Assembly: GCF_000426485.1 (NCBI RefSeq)
Contig: NZ_AUFL01000019.1
Coordinates: forward strand, 1 to 64,000
Source: Indolivaga capnocytophagoides DSM 22835
Lineage (GTDB): Bacteria > Bacteroidota > Bacteroidia > Bacteroidales > Dysgonomonadaceae
Direction: 5' to 3'
Length of the DNA: 64,000 bases
A model generated the notes under the pieces. It was given only the letters and a program-made list of their open reading frames with translations. It was not told the DNA's origin and searched no databases. This document shows, one piece after another, positions 45,469-55,502 of the stretch (position 1 is its first letter; every line of letters starts with the position of its first letter). A program made the position numbers and the translations under genes.

Positions 45469-45726
45469 ATGGAAACTAGAAATTTAAGAAAAGAAAGAAT
45501 CGGGGTCGTTTTCAGTAATAAGATGGAAAAAACCATTACTGTTGCTGTAAAATGGAAAGAAAAACACCCTATTTACGGAAAGTTCGTTAATAAAACGAAG
45601 AAATATCATGCTCACGACGAAAAAAACGAGTGCAATATCGGCGATACAGTTCGTATCATGGAGACTCGTCCTTTGAGTAAGCTAAAAAGATGGAGATTAA
45701 TCGAAATAATTGAAAGGGCTAAATAA
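45469..45726 (+). CDS. rpsQ: 30S ribosomal protein S17
   Basis: 85 aa. [21 protein letters not shown], then [31 protein letters not shown] are canonical. 2 nt before rplN. Confidence 0.98.
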   Translation: METRNLRKERIGVVFSNKMEKTITVAVKWKEKHPIYGKFVNKTKKYHAHDEKNECNIGDTVRIMETRPLSKLKRWRLIEIIERAK

Positions 45727-45728
45727 TT

Positions 45729-46094
45729 ATGATACAACAAGAATCTAGGTTAGCTGTAACAGATAACAGCGGAGCAAGAGAAGCTCTTTGTATCCGCGTA
45801 TTGGGAGGCACAAGACGTCGCTATGCATCAGTTGGTGATGTGATAGTAGTTGCTATCAAAAATGTGATCCCTTCAAGTGATATTAAGAAAGGTGCTGTAA
45901 CTAAAGCTATAGTTGTTCGTACTAAAAAAGAAGTACGTAGAGCTGACGGATCATATATCCGTTTCGACGATAATGCATGTGTGTTATTGAATGCAGCCGG
46001 AGAAATCAGAGGTAGCCGTATCTTCGGACCGGTTGCTCGTGAACTTCGTGCTACAAACATGAAGATCGTTTCATTAGCACCAGAGGTACTTTAA
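45729..46094 (+). CDS. rplN: 50S ribosomal protein L14
   Basis: 121 aa. [28 protein letters not shown] and the C-terminal [12 protein letters not shown] signature. First gene of the classical spc group. Confidence 0.98.
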   Translation: MIQQESRLAVTDNSGAREALCIRVLGGTRRRYASVGDVIVVAIKNVIPSSDIKKGAVTKAIVVRTKKEVRRADGSYIRFDDNACVLLNAAGEIRGSRIFGPVARELRATNMKIVSLAPEVL

Positions 46095-46117
46095 TCAAAA
46101 TTAATCCAGAAACGGTA

Positions 46118-46435
46118 ATGAGTAAGTTACATATAAAGAAAGGCGATATCGTTTTCGTAAATACCGGAACAGACAAAGGTAAGACTGGTCGTGTTGTTAA
46201 AGTCTTAGTTGACAAACAACGTGCTATCGTAGAAGGTCTGAACATGGTAACGAAACATGCTAAGCCTAATGCGAAAAATCCTCAAGGAGGTAGAGAACAA
46301 GTAGAAGCTCCTATACATATTTCTAACTTGAATGTCGTAGACCCTAAAACAGGAAAACCAACTCGCGTTGGTCGTAAAGTTGTAGAAGGAAAAATAGTAC
46401 GTATTTCTAAAAAATCAGGGGAGGTAATTAAATAA
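46118..46435 (+). CDS. rplX: 50S ribosomal protein L24
   Basis: 105 aa. KOW motif near the start ([25 protein letters not shown]), then [19 protein letters not shown]. Stop overlaps the rplE start by one base (TAATG). Confidence 0.97.
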   Translation: MSKLHIKKGDIVFVNTGTDKGKTGRVVKVLVDKQRAIVEGLNMVTKHAKPNAKNPQGGREQVEAPIHISNLNVVDPKTGKPTRVGRKVVEGKIVRISKKSGEVIK

Positions 46436-46992
46436 TGAGCAATACAACAACTCTTAAGTCAGAATATAAAGACCGTATTGTTTCTTCTTTGATGAAAGAA
46501 TTCGGTTATAAGTCGCCAATGCAGGTGCCTGTTCTTAAAAAGATTGTGATCAATCAAGGTCTGGGTATAGCTGTTGCCGACAAAAAAATTATAGAAACGG
46601 CTCTTAACGAAATGGCTACTATTACCGGTCAAAAGGCTGTAGCAACTGTTTCGAAGAAAGATATTTCTAACTTCAAATTGCGTAAGAAAATGCCAATCGG
46701 GGTAATGGTTACATTACGCCACGATCGCATGTATGAGTTCTTGGAAAGACTTGTGAAAGTTGCTCTTCCTCGTATACGTGACTTCAAAGGTATCGAAAGC
46801 AAGCTTGATGGCCGTGGTAATTATACACTAGGTATCCAGGAGCAAATCATTTTCCCTGAAATTAATATTGATTCAATCAATAAAATTCTGGGAATGAATA
46901 TTACCTTTGTAACTTCTGCGAAAACAGATGAAGAAGGTTATGCTCTTTTGAAAGAGTTTGGACTACCATTTAAGAACGCAAAAAAAGATTGA
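46435..46992 (+). CDS. rplE: 50S ribosomal protein L5
   Basis: 185 aa 5S rRNA-binding protein. [45 protein letters not shown] and the [15 protein letters not shown] motif are present. Confidence 0.98.
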   Translation: MSNTTTLKSEYKDRIVSSLMKEFGYKSPMQVPVLKKIVINQGLGIAVADKKIIETALNEMATITGQKAVATVSKKDISNFKLRKKMPIGVMVTLRHDRMYEFLERLVKVALPRIRDFKGIESKLDGRGNYTLGIQEQIIFPEINIDSINKILGMNITFVTSAKTDEEGYALLKEFGLPFKNAKKD

Positions 46993-46998
46993 TATAAG

Positions 46999-47268
46999 AT
47001 GGCAAAAGAATCAATGAAAGCCCGCGAAGTGAAGCGTGCAAAACTTGTTGCTAAATATGCAGCTAAGCGTGCACAGCTGAAAGCTGAAGGAGATTATGAA
47101 GGTCTTCAGGCTCTGCCAAAGAATTCGACACCTATCCGTCTACACAACAGATGTAGTATGACAGGACGTCCAAAAGGCTATATCCGCCAATTTGGAATTT
47201 CTCGTATTCAGTTCAGAGAAATGGCTTCTAAAGGCTTAATACCAGGAGTAAAAAAAGCAAGCTGGTAA
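46999..47268 (+). CDS. rpsN: 30S ribosomal protein S14, zinc-independent form
   Basis: 89 aa, the long form. It has RNRCSMTG-like [28 protein letters not shown] but only one Cys, lacking the paired CxxC motifs of the zinc form. 6 nt after rplE, then an unusually long 68-nt spacer. Confidence 0.97.
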   Translation: MAKESMKAREVKRAKLVAKYAAKRAQLKAEGDYEGLQALPKNSTPIRLHNRCSMTGRPKGYIRQFGISRIQFREMASKGLIPGVKKASW

Positions 47269-47300
47269 TCTATTAGAATTTTTTTTAGAATTAAATATTG

Positions 47301-47315
47301 TCCCGGAAGCCGGGA
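47301..47315 (+). promoter_or_regulatory. GC hairpin between rpsN and rpsH
   Basis: TCCCGG-AAG-CCGGGA, a perfect 6-bp GC-rich stem 22 nt before the rpsH ATG, in AT-rich surroundings. It has no T run. S8 represses the spc operon in E. coli from a site near rplE, so a regulatory role is conceivable, but resemblance to the S8 site is not shown. Confidence 0.5.
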
Positions 47316-47336
47316 TTAATTTAAATCAATTTAATA

Positions 47337-47732
47337 ATGACAGATCCAATAGCAGATTATTTGACGCGTGTTCGTAATGCGATCATGGCTAAACACAGAG
47401 TGGTAGAGATACCAGCGTCAAATTTGAAAAAAGAAATCACAAAGATTCTTTTTGAAAAAGGCTACATTCTTAACTATAAGTTTGTAGAAGAAGGTCCTCA
47501 AGGCTCAATCAAAATAGCTTTGAAGTATGACCCGGTTAACAAAGTGAATGCAATTAAGAAGTTAATTCGTATTTCAACTCCAGGTCTTCGTAAGTATACA
47601 GGATACAAAGAAATGCCAAGAGTACTTAATGGTCTTGGTGTTGCTGTATTGTCTACCTCTAAAGGTGTTATGACTGACAAAGAAGCTCGCGACCTTAAAG
47701 TCGGTGGAGAAATTTTATGTTACGTTTATTAA
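47337..47732 (+). CDS. rpsH: 30S ribosomal protein S8
   Basis: 131 aa. MTDPIADYLTRVRNAIMAKHRVVEIPAS at the start and STSKGVMTDKEARDLKVGGEILCYVY at the end. Binds helix 21 of 16S rRNA. Confidence 0.98.
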   Translation: MTDPIADYLTRVRNAIMAKHRVVEIPASNLKKEITKILFEKGYILNYKFVEEGPQGSIKIALKYDPVNKVNAIKKLIRISTPGLRKYTGYKEMPRVLNGLGVAVLSTSKGVMTDKEARDLKVGGEILCYVY

Positions 47733-47750
47733 TTAAGAGGGAGGTATACT

Positions 47751-48305
47751 ATGTCAAGAATTGGAAAATTACCTATAACTATCCCTGCGGGAGTAACCGT
47801 AACTGTGGATAATGATAATTTAGTGACTGTAAAAGGTCCTAAAGGTCAATTAACTCAGAGTGTAAATGCTGACATCAAAATAAATGTTGATGGAGGAGTT
47901 GTAACAGTTACACGTCCGAGTGATGAGAAAGAACATCGTGCGTTGCATGGTCTTTACAGAGCGTTAATCAATAATATGGTTATCGGGGTTTCTGAAGGAT
48001 ACCGTAAAGAATTGGAATTAGTAGGTGTAGGTTACCGTGCTTCTAATGCAGGTCAACAACTAGACCTTTCGGTTGGTTTTACTCACAACATTCACATGTT
48101 GCTGCCGGTTGAAATCAAAATTGAGACTAAGTCTGAAAGAAACAAAAACCCTTTGATCATTTTAGAATCTTGCGATAAAGAACTTATCGGGCTTGTATGT
48201 GCTAAAATCCGTTCATTCCGTAAACCTGAGCCTTACAAAGGTAAAGGTATCCGTTTTGTAGGTGAAGTGATACGTCGTAAGTCAGGTAAATCAGCAGGTA
48301 AATAA
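47751..48305 (+). CDS. rplF: 50S ribosomal protein L6
   Basis: 184 aa, two homologous domains. SRIGKLPITIPAGVTV start and the C-terminal PEPYKGKGIRFVGEVIRRKSGKSAGK signature. Good Shine-Dalgarno (GGGAGG). Confidence 0.98.
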   Translation: MSRIGKLPITIPAGVTVTVDNDNLVTVKGPKGQLTQSVNADIKINVDGGVVTVTRPSDEKEHRALHGLYRALINNMVIGVSEGYRKELELVGVGYRASNAGQQLDLSVGFTHNIHMLLPVEIKIETKSERNKNPLIILESCDKELIGLVCAKIRSFRKPEPYKGKGIRFVGEVIRRKSGKSAGK

Positions 48306-48326
48306 TTTACATAAACTGTAATAATC

Positions 48327-48671
48327 ATGACATCGAAGACAGATAGAAGAAATAAGATAAAATTAGGAGTTCGCAGCCATGTAAGTGGTACTGCAGAGCG
48401 TCCTCGTTTGACCGTATTCAGAAGTAACAAGCAGATATACGCTCAAGTAATTGACGATTTGGCCGGAAAAACTCTTGCATCTGCCTCTTCTCTTAAATTA
48501 GGAGAAAAAGCTCCTAAAAAAGAGATTGCAGCTAAAGTTGGTGAATTGGTGGCTAAAGCAGCACAGGAAGCTGGTGTTACAACTGTAGTATTTGACCGTA
48601 ACGGTTATCTATATCACGGTAGAATTAAAGAATTAGCAGACGCTGCCCGTAATGGTGGTCTTAAATTTTAA
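48327..48671 (+). CDS. rplR: 50S ribosomal protein L18
   Basis: 114 aa 5S rRNA binder. [20 protein letters not shown] and [28 protein letters not shown] are canonical. Confidence 0.98.
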   Translation: MTSKTDRRNKIKLGVRSHVSGTAERPRLTVFRSNKQIYAQVIDDLAGKTLASASSLKLGEKAPKKEIAAKVGELVAKAAQEAGVTTVVFDRNGYLYHGRIKELADAARNGGLKF

Positions 48672-48676
48672 TAGAA

Positions 48677-49195
48677 ATGGCAGGAGTTAATAATAAAGTA
48701 AAATCGACCAACGATATTGAATTGAAAGACAGATTGGTGGCTATCAATCGTGTTACTAAAGTAACAAAAGGTGGTCGTACATTCAGTTTCGCTGCTATCG
48801 TAGTTGTAGGAAACGAAGATGGCATTGTTGGCTGGGGCTTAGGTAAAGCCGGAGAAGTAACGACAGCCATTGCTAAAGGAGTTGAAGCTGCAAAGAAAAA
48901 CTTAATCAAAGTTCCGGTATTGAAAGGTACTGTACCTCATGAGCAGATTGCTAAATTTGGAGGTTCGGAAGTATTTATCAAACCAGCTGCTCCCGGTACA
49001 GGGGTTAAAGCAGGAGGTGCGATGCGTGCCGTACTTGAAAGTGTTGGTGTAACTGACGTACTTGCAAAGTCTAAAGGTTCGTCTAACCCTCACAACTTAG
49101 TGAAGGCTACTATCGAGGCTTTAGGTGAGTTAAGAGATGCTTATACTGTTGCTCAAAACAGAGGTGTATCAATGGAAAAAGTTTTTAAAGGCTAA
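48677..49195 (+). CDS. rpsE: 30S ribosomal protein S5
   Basis: 172 aa. dsRNA-binding fold with [22 protein letters not shown] and GVGLGKA-like [10 protein letters not shown], then [30 protein letters not shown]. 20 nt before rpmD. Confidence 0.98.
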   Translation: MAGVNNKVKSTNDIELKDRLVAINRVTKVTKGGRTFSFAAIVVVGNEDGIVGWGLGKAGEVTTAIAKGVEAAKKNLIKVPVLKGTVPHEQIAKFGGSEVFIKPAAPGTGVKAGGAMRAVLESVGVTDVLAKSKGSSNPHNLVKATIEALGELRDAYTVAQNRGVSMEKVFKG

Positions 49196-49215
49196 TTCGC
49201 AAGGAGATTACAATT

Positions 49216-49392
49216 ATGGCAACAATTAAAATTAAACAAGTTAGAAGCAGAATCAACTGCCCTAAAGATCAAAAGAAAACTTTGGATGCTTTAGGTTTGA
49301 AAAAGTTGAACAGAGTAGTTGAACATCCAGACAATCTTGCTATAAGAGGTATGGTTGCTAAAGTTCATCACTTAGTTTCTATAGTAGAGTAA
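49216..49392 (+). CDS. rpmD: 50S ribosomal protein L30
   Basis: 58 aa: MATIKIKQVRSRINCPKD..., with GLKKLNRVVEHPDN and VHHLVSIVE at the end. A Shine-Dalgarno AAGGAG lies 8 nt upstream. Position between rpsE and rplO is the standard one. Confidence 0.97.
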   Translation: MATIKIKQVRSRINCPKDQKKTLDALGLKKLNRVVEHPDNLAIRGMVAKVHHLVSIVE

Positions 49393-49421
49393 TAATCTGT
49401 AAAAGATAAAAATCTAAGAAT

Positions 49422-49871
49422 ATGAATTTATCTAATTTGAGACCCGCTGAAGGGGCTACTAAAACAAGAAAAAGAATTGGTCGTGGTACAGGTTCTGGTT
49501 TGGGTGGTACTTCAACTAGAGGTCATAAAGGAGCTAAGTCAAGATCAGGCTATTCTAAGAAGATCGGATTTGAAGGAGGTCAGATGCCTATTCAACGTCG
49601 TCTTCCTAAGTATGGCTTCAAGAGCATCAACCGTGTGGAATATAAGCCAATCAACCTAAGCACTCTTCAGGCTTTGGCTGATGCTAAAAACCTAACAAAG
49701 ATTGATGTTCAGGCTTTGATCGACGCTGGTTTTGTTTCGTCTAAGCACTTAGTTAAAATATTAGGTAATGGTGCTGTTACTTCTAAATTGGAAGTAGTTG
49801 CTCATGCTTTTTCTAAGTCAGCAGAAGCAGCTATTCAGGCTGCAGGTGGAACCGCAACAAAACTAGACTAA
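49422..49871 (+). CDS. rplO: 50S ribosomal protein L15
   Basis: 149 aa. Begins [26 protein letters not shown], followed by a Gly/Arg/Lys-rich stretch with [18 protein letters not shown]. 1 nt before secY. Confidence 0.98.
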   Translation: MNLSNLRPAEGATKTRKRIGRGTGSGLGGTSTRGHKGAKSRSGYSKKIGFEGGQMPIQRRLPKYGFKSINRVEYKPINLSTLQALADAKNLTKIDVQALIDAGFVSSKHLVKILGNGAVTSKLEVVAHAFSKSAEAAIQAAGGTATKLD

Positions 49872-49872
49872 G

Positions 49873-51198
49873 ATGGGATTTGTAAAGACAATTGAAAATA
49901 TATGGAAGATTGAGGATCTGCGCAAACGGATTCTCACTACTTTCTTTTTCGTAGTTATCTACCGCTTCGGGGCACATGTTGTGCTTCCCGGAGTAAATCC
50001 TGCTGATTTGGATGCTTTGAAGCATACTGCATCAGGAGGGCTGGTAGGACTATTGGATATGTTCTCAGGAGGTGCCTTTGCAAATGCTTCTATTTTTGCA
50101 CTGGGAATTATGCCTTACATTTCGGCTTCGATTGTTATCCAGCTGTTAGGTATTGCATTACCATATTTCCAGAAATTGCAGAAAGAAGGAGAAAGTGGAC
50201 GTAATAAACTAAATCAATATACCCGTTATCTGACAGTAGCTATATTGTTATTCCAAGGTCCTGCCTATTTGATGGGTGCTTTGGGTAGTGCTGCTCCCGG
50301 TGGGCTATGGTCATTCTATATACCTTCAACAATAATATTGGCCGGAGGTAGTATGTTTGTTCTATGGTTAGGAGAGCGTATTACGGATAAAGGTATTGGT
50401 AATGGTGTATCATTTATCATTCTTGTAGGTATTATTGCCCGTCTGCCTCATGCTCTAGTGAACGAGTTCATGTCTCGTTTGAGCGATCAGGCCGGAGGTT
50501 TGATAGTATTCCTGCTCGAAATAGTATTCTTGCTGTTTGTTATAGGTATAGCTATCTTATTGGTACAAGGTACTCGTAAGATTCCGGTACAATATGCAAA
50601 ACGTATAGTTGGTAATAAACAATATGGTGGAGCTCGCCAGTACATTCCTCTAAAGGTGAATGCTGCAAATGTGATGCCTATTATCTTTGCTCAGGCAATA
50701 ATGTTTATTCCGGTGGCTATTGCAGGATTTACTACTGCGGATCAGGCAGGATGGTTTATGCGTTCTATGACTGATAATACAAGTTGGTTATATTGTACAA
50801 TATTTGCTTTGTTGATTATTTTATTTACATGGTTTTACACAGCAATTACAATTAACCCGGTGCAAATGGCTGATGAATTGAAGAGAAATAATGGTTTCAT
50901 TCCTGGTATCAAACCCGGGAAAAAAACAGCTGATTATATAGATGACGTTATGTCTCGTATAACCTTGCCCGGATCATTATTCCTTGCATTGGTTGCAATC
51001 CTTCCTGCTTTTGCTAGTCTGGTCGGAATTAGCCGTGAGTTCTCTCATTTCTTTGGAGGAACATCATTGCTTATCCTTGTCGGGGTAGTACTGGATACTT
51101 TGCAGCAAATTGAGAGCCACTTGTTGATGCGTCACTATGATGGATTGTTGAAATCCGGAAGAATCAAGGGTCGCACTGGATCAATTGCAGCATATTAA
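49873..51198 (+). CDS. secY: Protein translocase subunit SecY
   Basis: 441 aa, ten membrane helices forming the Sec channel. Canonical segments include GLLDMFSGGAFANASIFALGIMPYISASIVIQL, the C4 loop KIPVQYAKRIVG and the C-terminal QQIESHLLMRHYDG. Standard position after rplO. Confidence 0.98.
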   Translation: MGFVKTIENIWKIEDLRKRILTTFFFVVIYRFGAHVVLPGVNPADLDALKHTASGGLVGLLDMFSGGAFANASIFALGIMPYISASIVIQLLGIALPYFQKLQKEGESGRNKLNQYTRYLTVAILLFQGPAYLMGALGSAAPGGLWSFYIPSTIILAGGSMFVLWLGERITDKGIGNGVSFIILVGIIARLPHALVNEFMSRLSDQAGGLIVFLLEIVFLLFVIGIAILLVQGTRKIPVQYAKRIVGNKQYGGARQYIPLKVNAANVMPIIFAQAIMFIPVAIAGFTTADQAGWFMRSMTDNTSWLYCTIFALLIILFTWFYTAITINPVQMADELKRNNGFIPGIKPGKKTADYIDDVMSRITLPGSLFLALVAILPAFASLVGISREFSHFFGGTSLLILVGVVLDTLQQIESHLLMRHYDGLLKSGRIKGRTGSIAAY

Positions 51199-51212
51199 GT
51201 TTAAAATAGATA

Positions 51213-51995
51213 ATGATTTTTCTAAAGACAGACGAAGAAATAGAATTGATGCGTGAAAGTAACCGTTTGGTTGGCATGACTCTTGGTGAAGTTGCCAAGC
51301 ACATCAAACCGGGGGTTACTACACTGCATCTCAATAATATTGCAGAAGAGTTTATTCGCAGCCATGGGGCTATCCCTTCATTTCTCGGATATAATGGATT
51401 TCCTTATTCATTGTGTATTTCGGTTAATGAGAATGTGGTTCACGGATTTCCTTCGGAATATATATTGAAGAATGGTGATATTATATCCGTTGATTGCGGA
51501 ACCGAAAAAAACGGATTCTGCGGAGACTCAGCCTATACTTTTTGTGTAGGTGAAGTTGCGGAAGACGTAAAAAAACTTCTGAGAACAACAAAAGAATCTT
51601 TATACGAAGGAATAGCTAAAGCCGTAGAAGGTAACCGTATCGGAGACATTGGTGAGGCTGTTCAGATGTATTGCGAAAAAAAGGGCTTTTCTGTTGTCCG
51701 AGAATTAGTCGGTCACGGTATCGGTCGTAAAATGCACGAGTCACCTGAAGTTCCTAATTATGGAAGAAGAGGTACAGGTCCTCAGTTAAAAAGAGGAATG
51801 TGTATTGCGATAGAACCCATGATTAATCAAGGAAGTAAGAATGTCGTGTTCGAGAGTGATGGTTGGACTGTACGAACTAAAGATCGTAAAATGTCGGCAC
51901 ACTTTGAGCATACAGTTGCAATCCGTGAAGGTAAAGCAGATATTCTATCGACATTTGAATTTGTCGAGGCTGTATTAGGAAACAACGGAATCTAA
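51213..51995 (+). CDS. map: Methionine aminopeptidase
   Basis: 260 aa type I enzyme removing N-terminal Met. Metal ligands lie in VDCGTEKNGFCGDSAYTF (two Asp), LVGHGIGRKMHE (His), AIEPMI (Glu) and AHFEHTVAI (Glu). In Bacteroidota and Firmicutes map follows secY as here; adk is absent. Confidence 0.97.
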   Translation: MIFLKTDEEIELMRESNRLVGMTLGEVAKHIKPGVTTLHLNNIAEEFIRSHGAIPSFLGYNGFPYSLCISVNENVVHGFPSEYILKNGDIISVDCGTEKNGFCGDSAYTFCVGEVAEDVKKLLRTTKESLYEGIAKAVEGNRIGDIGEAVQMYCEKKGFSVVRELVGHGIGRKMHESPEVPNYGRRGTGPQLKRGMCIAIEPMINQGSKNVVFESDGWTVRTKDRKMSAHFEHTVAIREGKADILSTFEFVEAVLGNNGI

Positions 51996-52005
51996 AAAAT
52001 AATTT

Positions 52006-52224
52006 ATGGCTAAACAAGCTGCAATAGAACAAGATGGCGTAATTGTAGAAGCATTGTCAAACGCAATGTTTCGTGTAGAATTAGAAAACGGGCATGAGAT
52101 CACTGCTCATATCTCGGGAAAGATGCGTATGCACTATATCAAGATTCTTCCCGGAGATAAAGTACGTGTGGAAATGTCTCCTTATGATTTGACTAAAGGT
52201 CGGATCTCTTTCAGATATAAATAA
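52006..52224 (+). CDS. infA: Translation initiation factor IF-1
   Basis: 72 aa OB-fold protein. [41 protein letters not shown] and [21 protein letters not shown] match the family. With infB this gives two of three initiation factors in the window. Confidence 0.98.
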   Translation: MAKQAAIEQDGVIVEALSNAMFRVELENGHEITAHISGKMRMHYIKILPGDKVRVEMSPYDLTKGRISFRYK

Positions 52225-52235
52225 AAAAACAAGAT

Positions 52236-52352
52236 ATGAAAGTAAGAGCATCATTGAAAAAGCGTACAGATGATTGTAAAATCGTCAGAAGAAAAGGACG
52301 CTTATATGTAATCAACAAAAAAAATCCTAAGTACAAACAACGTCAGGGATAA
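52236..52352 (+). CDS. rpmJ: 50S ribosomal protein L36, zinc-independent form
   Basis: 38 aa: [20 protein letters not shown]..., ending NPKYKQRQG. The zinc-binding C+ form has three Cys and a His; only one Cys remains here, so this is the C- type. 11 nt after infA, 32 nt before rpsM. Confidence 0.96.
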   Translation: MKVRASLKKRTDDCKIVRRKGRLYVINKKNPKYKQRQG

Positions 52353-52384
52353 TTTTATTAATTTTGCAAAATATAATCTAGTAT

Positions 52385-52765
52385 ATGGCTATAAGAATAG
52401 TTGGTGTCGATTTACCGCAAAATAAAAGAGGCGAAATTGCCTTGACATATATATATGGTATCGGACGAAGTGCTTCTAATGCTATCTTGGCAGAAGCAGG
52501 TATTGATAGAGATCTTAAAGTAAAAGATTGGACTGATGATCAAGCGGGTACTATCCGTGAAATTATTTCTACTAAATATAAAGTAGAAGGGGATTTGAGA
52601 TCAGAAGTTCAGTTGAATATCAAACGCTTAATGGATATCGGTTGTTACCGTGGAATTCGTCATCGTAATGGCTTGCCTCTGAGAGGACAAAGTACTAAAA
52701 ATAATGCCCGTACACGTAAGGGTAGAAAGAAAACTGTTGCAAATAAGAAAAAAGCTACAAAATAA
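52385..52765 (+). CDS. rpsM: 30S ribosomal protein S13
   Basis: 126 aa. [27 protein letters not shown] and [27 protein letters not shown]. Contacts the head of the 30S and the P-site tRNA. A TAATTTTG at 52359-52366 could be a weak internal promoter. Confidence 0.98.
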   Translation: MAIRIVGVDLPQNKRGEIALTYIYGIGRSASNAILAEAGIDRDLKVKDWTDDQAGTIREIISTKYKVEGDLRSEVQLNIKRLMDIGCYRGIRHRNGLPLRGQSTKNNARTRKGRKKTVANKKKATK

Positions 52766-52774
52766 TAGTTTGAT

Positions 52775-53164
52775 ATGGCAAAAAAAACAGTCGCAGCGAA
52801 AAAGAGAGTCGTTAAAGTTGATGCAGTCGGACAAGCTCATGTGCATTCTTCATTTAACAATATTATTATCTCTATTACAAATAGCGAAGGACAAGTGATC
52901 AGCTGGTCATCTGCAGGTAAAATGGGTTTCAGAAGTTCTAAAAAGAACACCCCTTATGCAGCTCAGATGGCAGCATCGGACTGTGCAAAAGTTGCATACG
53001 ATCTTGGTCTTAGAAAAGTAAAAGTGTTTGTAAAAGGTCCGGGTAATGGGCGTGAGTCTGCAATCCGTACAATACATGGTGCCGGAATTGAGGTAACAGA
53101 AATCGTTGATGTTACTCCACTTCCTCATAATGGATGTCGTCCTCCAAAACACAGAAGAGTTTAA
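52775..53164 (+). CDS. rpsK: 30S ribosomal protein S11
   Basis: 129 aa. [44 protein letters not shown] and [18 protein letters not shown] are canonical. Followed by the longest spacer of the alpha group (108 nt). Confidence 0.98.
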   Translation: MAKKTVAAKKRVVKVDAVGQAHVHSSFNNIIISITNSEGQVISWSSAGKMGFRSSKKNTPYAAQMAASDCAKVAYDLGLRKVKVFVKGPGNGRESAIRTIHGAGIEVTEIVDVTPLPHNGCRPPKHRRV

Positions 53165-53188
53165 TCCCAATTTTAAAGTTTGAAACTT

Positions 53189-53242
53189 GAGTTGTGATTG
53201 ATTGCAAAACACCCTCTCTGTAATCGCGGCTGCACAATTCTC
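53189..53242 (+). promoter_or_regulatory. Candidate S4 leader structure between rpsK and rpsD
   Basis: In the 108-nt spacer, GAG-TTGTG (53189-53196) can pair with CACAA-TT-CTC (53233-53242), enclosing GATT/AATC and a GCGGCTG single strand. S4 is the alpha-operon autoregulator in E. coli, and S4 leader motifs have been described in Bacteroidia. I cannot confirm that this one matches. Confidence 0.45.
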
Positions 53243-53272
53243 GCTTCTTTTTAATGTATTAATTTAAAAAAA

Positions 53273-53878
53273 ATGGCAAGATATACTGGACCAAAATCAA
53301 AAATAGCCCGTAAATTCGGTGAGCCTATATTCGGACCGGATAAAGTTCTTTCTAAGAAGAACTATCCTCCCGGACAACATGGTAACGGTAGAAAGAAAAA
53401 GACTTCTGAATATGGTATTCAGTTGCGTGAAAAACAAAAAGCAAAATATACTTACGGAGTGTTGGAAAAACAATTCCGTAACCTATTCGAAAAAGCTGCT
53501 CGCTCACGTGGTATTACCGGTGAGGTTCTTTTGCAATTCCTTGAAGCAAGATTAGATAATGTTGTATATCGTTTAGGAATCGCTCCTACAAGAGCTGCTG
53601 CTCGTCAGCTTGTTTCTCACCGTCATATCGTGGTTGATGGTAAGGTGGTAAATATTCCTTCTTATACATTGAAACCAGGTCAGGTGATAGGTGTTCGTGA
53701 GAAATCTAAATCATTGGAAGTGATTGATAACGCTTTAGCAGGATTTAACCACAGTAAATATCCTTGGGTTGAATGGGATCAATCTTCTAAAGCTGGTAAA
53801 TTTTTACACTTGCCAGAAAGAGCAGATATTCCCGAAAACATCAAAGAACAGTTGATCGTAGAATTGTATTCTAAATAA
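53273..53878 (+). CDS. rpsD: 30S ribosomal protein S4
   Basis: 201 aa primary 16S binder. [21 protein letters not shown] start; S4 RNA-binding domain with [34 protein letters not shown]. 7 nt before rpoA. Confidence 0.98.
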   Translation: MARYTGPKSKIARKFGEPIFGPDKVLSKKNYPPGQHGNGRKKKTSEYGIQLREKQKAKYTYGVLEKQFRNLFEKAARSRGITGEVLLQFLEARLDNVVYRLGIAPTRAAARQLVSHRHIVVDGKVVNIPSYTLKPGQVIGVREKSKSLEVIDNALAGFNHSKYPWVEWDQSSKAGKFLHLPERADIPENIKEQLIVELYSK

Positions 53879-53885
53879 TAATTTC

Positions 53886-54878
53886 ATGGCGATATTAGCA
53901 TTTCAAAAACCCGATAAAGTATTAATGTTGGAGGCGGACAATTTCTTCGGAAAATTTGAGTTTCGTCCGTTGGAACCCGGCTACGGTATTACTGTAGGTA
54001 ATGCTCTTCGCCGTATTCTCCTTTCTTCGCTTGAAGGTTTTGCTATTACTTCTATCAAAATCGACGGTGTTGAGCATGAGTTTGCCACAGTACCGGGGGT
54101 TATAGAAGATGTAACAAACATTATCTTGAATCTTAAAAAAGTAAGATTCAAACAAATAGTAGAAGAAATCGAGAATGAAAAAGTAAGTATAACTATTTCG
54201 GGTTCCGAAGTGTTCAAAGCTGGAGATATTGGTAAACACCTGTCCGGATTTGAGGTATTGAATCCTGACTTAGTAATATGCCACTTAGATTCCAGTGCAA
54301 ACCTTCAGATTGAATTGACAATTAACAAAGGTCGCGGATATGTTCCAGCTGATGAGAACCGTAATCCGAATGACGATGTTAATGTTATCGCAATTGATTC
54401 TATCTATACTCCTATTCGTAACGTGAAATATGCGATAGAAAACTATCGTGTAGAACAAAAAACGGACTACGAAAAATTGGTTATAGAAATATCAACAGAT
54501 GGGTCTATACATCCTAAAGACGCTTTGAAAGAAGCTGCTAAAATTCTGATTCATCACTTCATGTTGTTCTCTGATGAGAAGATCTTGTTAGAGCAAACAG
54601 AAACTGATGGAAACGAAGAATTTGATGAAGAAATACTTCATATGCGTCAATTGTTGAAGAGCAAGTTAGTAGATATGAACCTTTCGGTGAGAGCTCTAAA
54701 TTGTTTGAAATCAGCAGAGGTAGAGACTCTTGGTGAACTTGTTCAATTCAACAAGAACGATCTTCTTAAATTTAGAAACTTCGGTAAGAAATCTCTTACT
54801 GAACTTGATGAATTATTGGATAGCTTGAACCTGTCTTTTGGTTTAGATATATCCAAATATAAATTAGATAAAGATTAA
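53886..54878 (+). CDS. rpoA: DNA-directed RNA polymerase subunit alpha
   Basis: 330 aa. N-terminal dimerisation domain ([39 protein letters not shown]), linker, and C-terminal domain with [24 protein letters not shown]. Standard position between rpsD and rplQ. Confidence 0.98.
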   Translation: MAILAFQKPDKVLMLEADNFFGKFEFRPLEPGYGITVGNALRRILLSSLEGFAITSIKIDGVEHEFATVPGVIEDVTNIILNLKKVRFKQIVEEIENEKVSITISGSEVFKAGDIGKHLSGFEVLNPDLVICHLDSSANLQIELTINKGRGYVPADENRNPNDDVNVIAIDSIYTPIRNVKYAIENYRVEQKTDYEKLVIEISTDGSIHPKDALKEAAKILIHHFMLFSDEKILLEQTETDGNEEFDEEILHMRQLLKSKLVDMNLSVRALNCLKSAEVETLGELVQFNKNDLLKFRNFGKKSLTELDELLDSLNLSFGLDISKYKLDKD

Positions 54879-54885
54879 TTAAGCG

Positions 54886-55416
54886 ATGAGACATAATAAA
54901 AAATTTAATCACTTAGGACGTACTAATACGCACAGAAATGCCATGTTGTCTAACATGTGTGCTTCTTTGATCTTACACAAGCGTATTTTTACTACGGTGG
55001 CAAAAGCTAAGGCTTTGAAGAAAGTTGTTGAGCCTATCATCACAAAATCGAAGGAAGATACAACTCATTCAAGACGTTTGGTTTTCCAAGAACTTCAAAG
55101 TAAAACTGCCGTAACTGAGTTGTTCCAAAACATTTCTCAAAAAGTAGCAGATCGTCCTGGAGGATATACTCGTATCATTAAAACAGGTAACCGTCTTGGT
55201 GATAACGCTGCGATGTGCTTTATTGAGTTAGTTGATTACAACGATAATATGGCTAAGGAAACTTCTAAAGCAGCTGCTAAACCTAAAACACGTCGTTCTA
55301 GAAAGAAAGCTGATGCTGATACAACTGAAGTTGCTCCTGCAGCAGAAGCTAAAGAGAAGGCTCCTAAAGCAGCTAAGGCTTCTAAAGCTGAAAGCGAAGA
55401 TAAAACAGAAGAATAA
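54886..55416 (+). CDS. rplQ: 50S ribosomal protein L17 with charged C-terminal tail
   Basis: 176 aa; the core ([24 protein letters not shown] ... [24 protein letters not shown]) ends near 120 and is followed by about 55 residues rich in K, A, E and T, common in Bacteroidota L17. Last gene of the 18-kb ribosomal block; a strong terminator follows. Confidence 0.97.
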   Translation: MRHNKKFNHLGRTNTHRNAMLSNMCASLILHKRIFTTVAKAKALKKVVEPIITKSKEDTTHSRRLVFQELQSKTAVTELFQNISQKVADRPGGYTRIIKTGNRLGDNAAMCFIELVDYNDNMAKETSKAAAKPKTRRSRKKADADTTEVAPAAEAKEKAPKAAKASKAESEDKTEE

Positions 55417-55434
55417 TTATCTGTCTTATAAGAT

Positions 55435-55470
55435 AAAAAAGCATCCATTATTGGATGCTTTTTTGTTTTA
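55435..55470. terminator. Terminator of the ribosomal block
   Basis: AAAAAAGCATCCA-TTAT-TGGATGCTTTTTT, a 13-bp stem with a 4-nt loop and T run. It is symmetrical and should also stop the convergent response-regulator transcript. Confidence 0.93.
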
Positions 55471-55502
55471 TAAGATATCTGATTTATCAGGCGGATTCAG
55501 GA

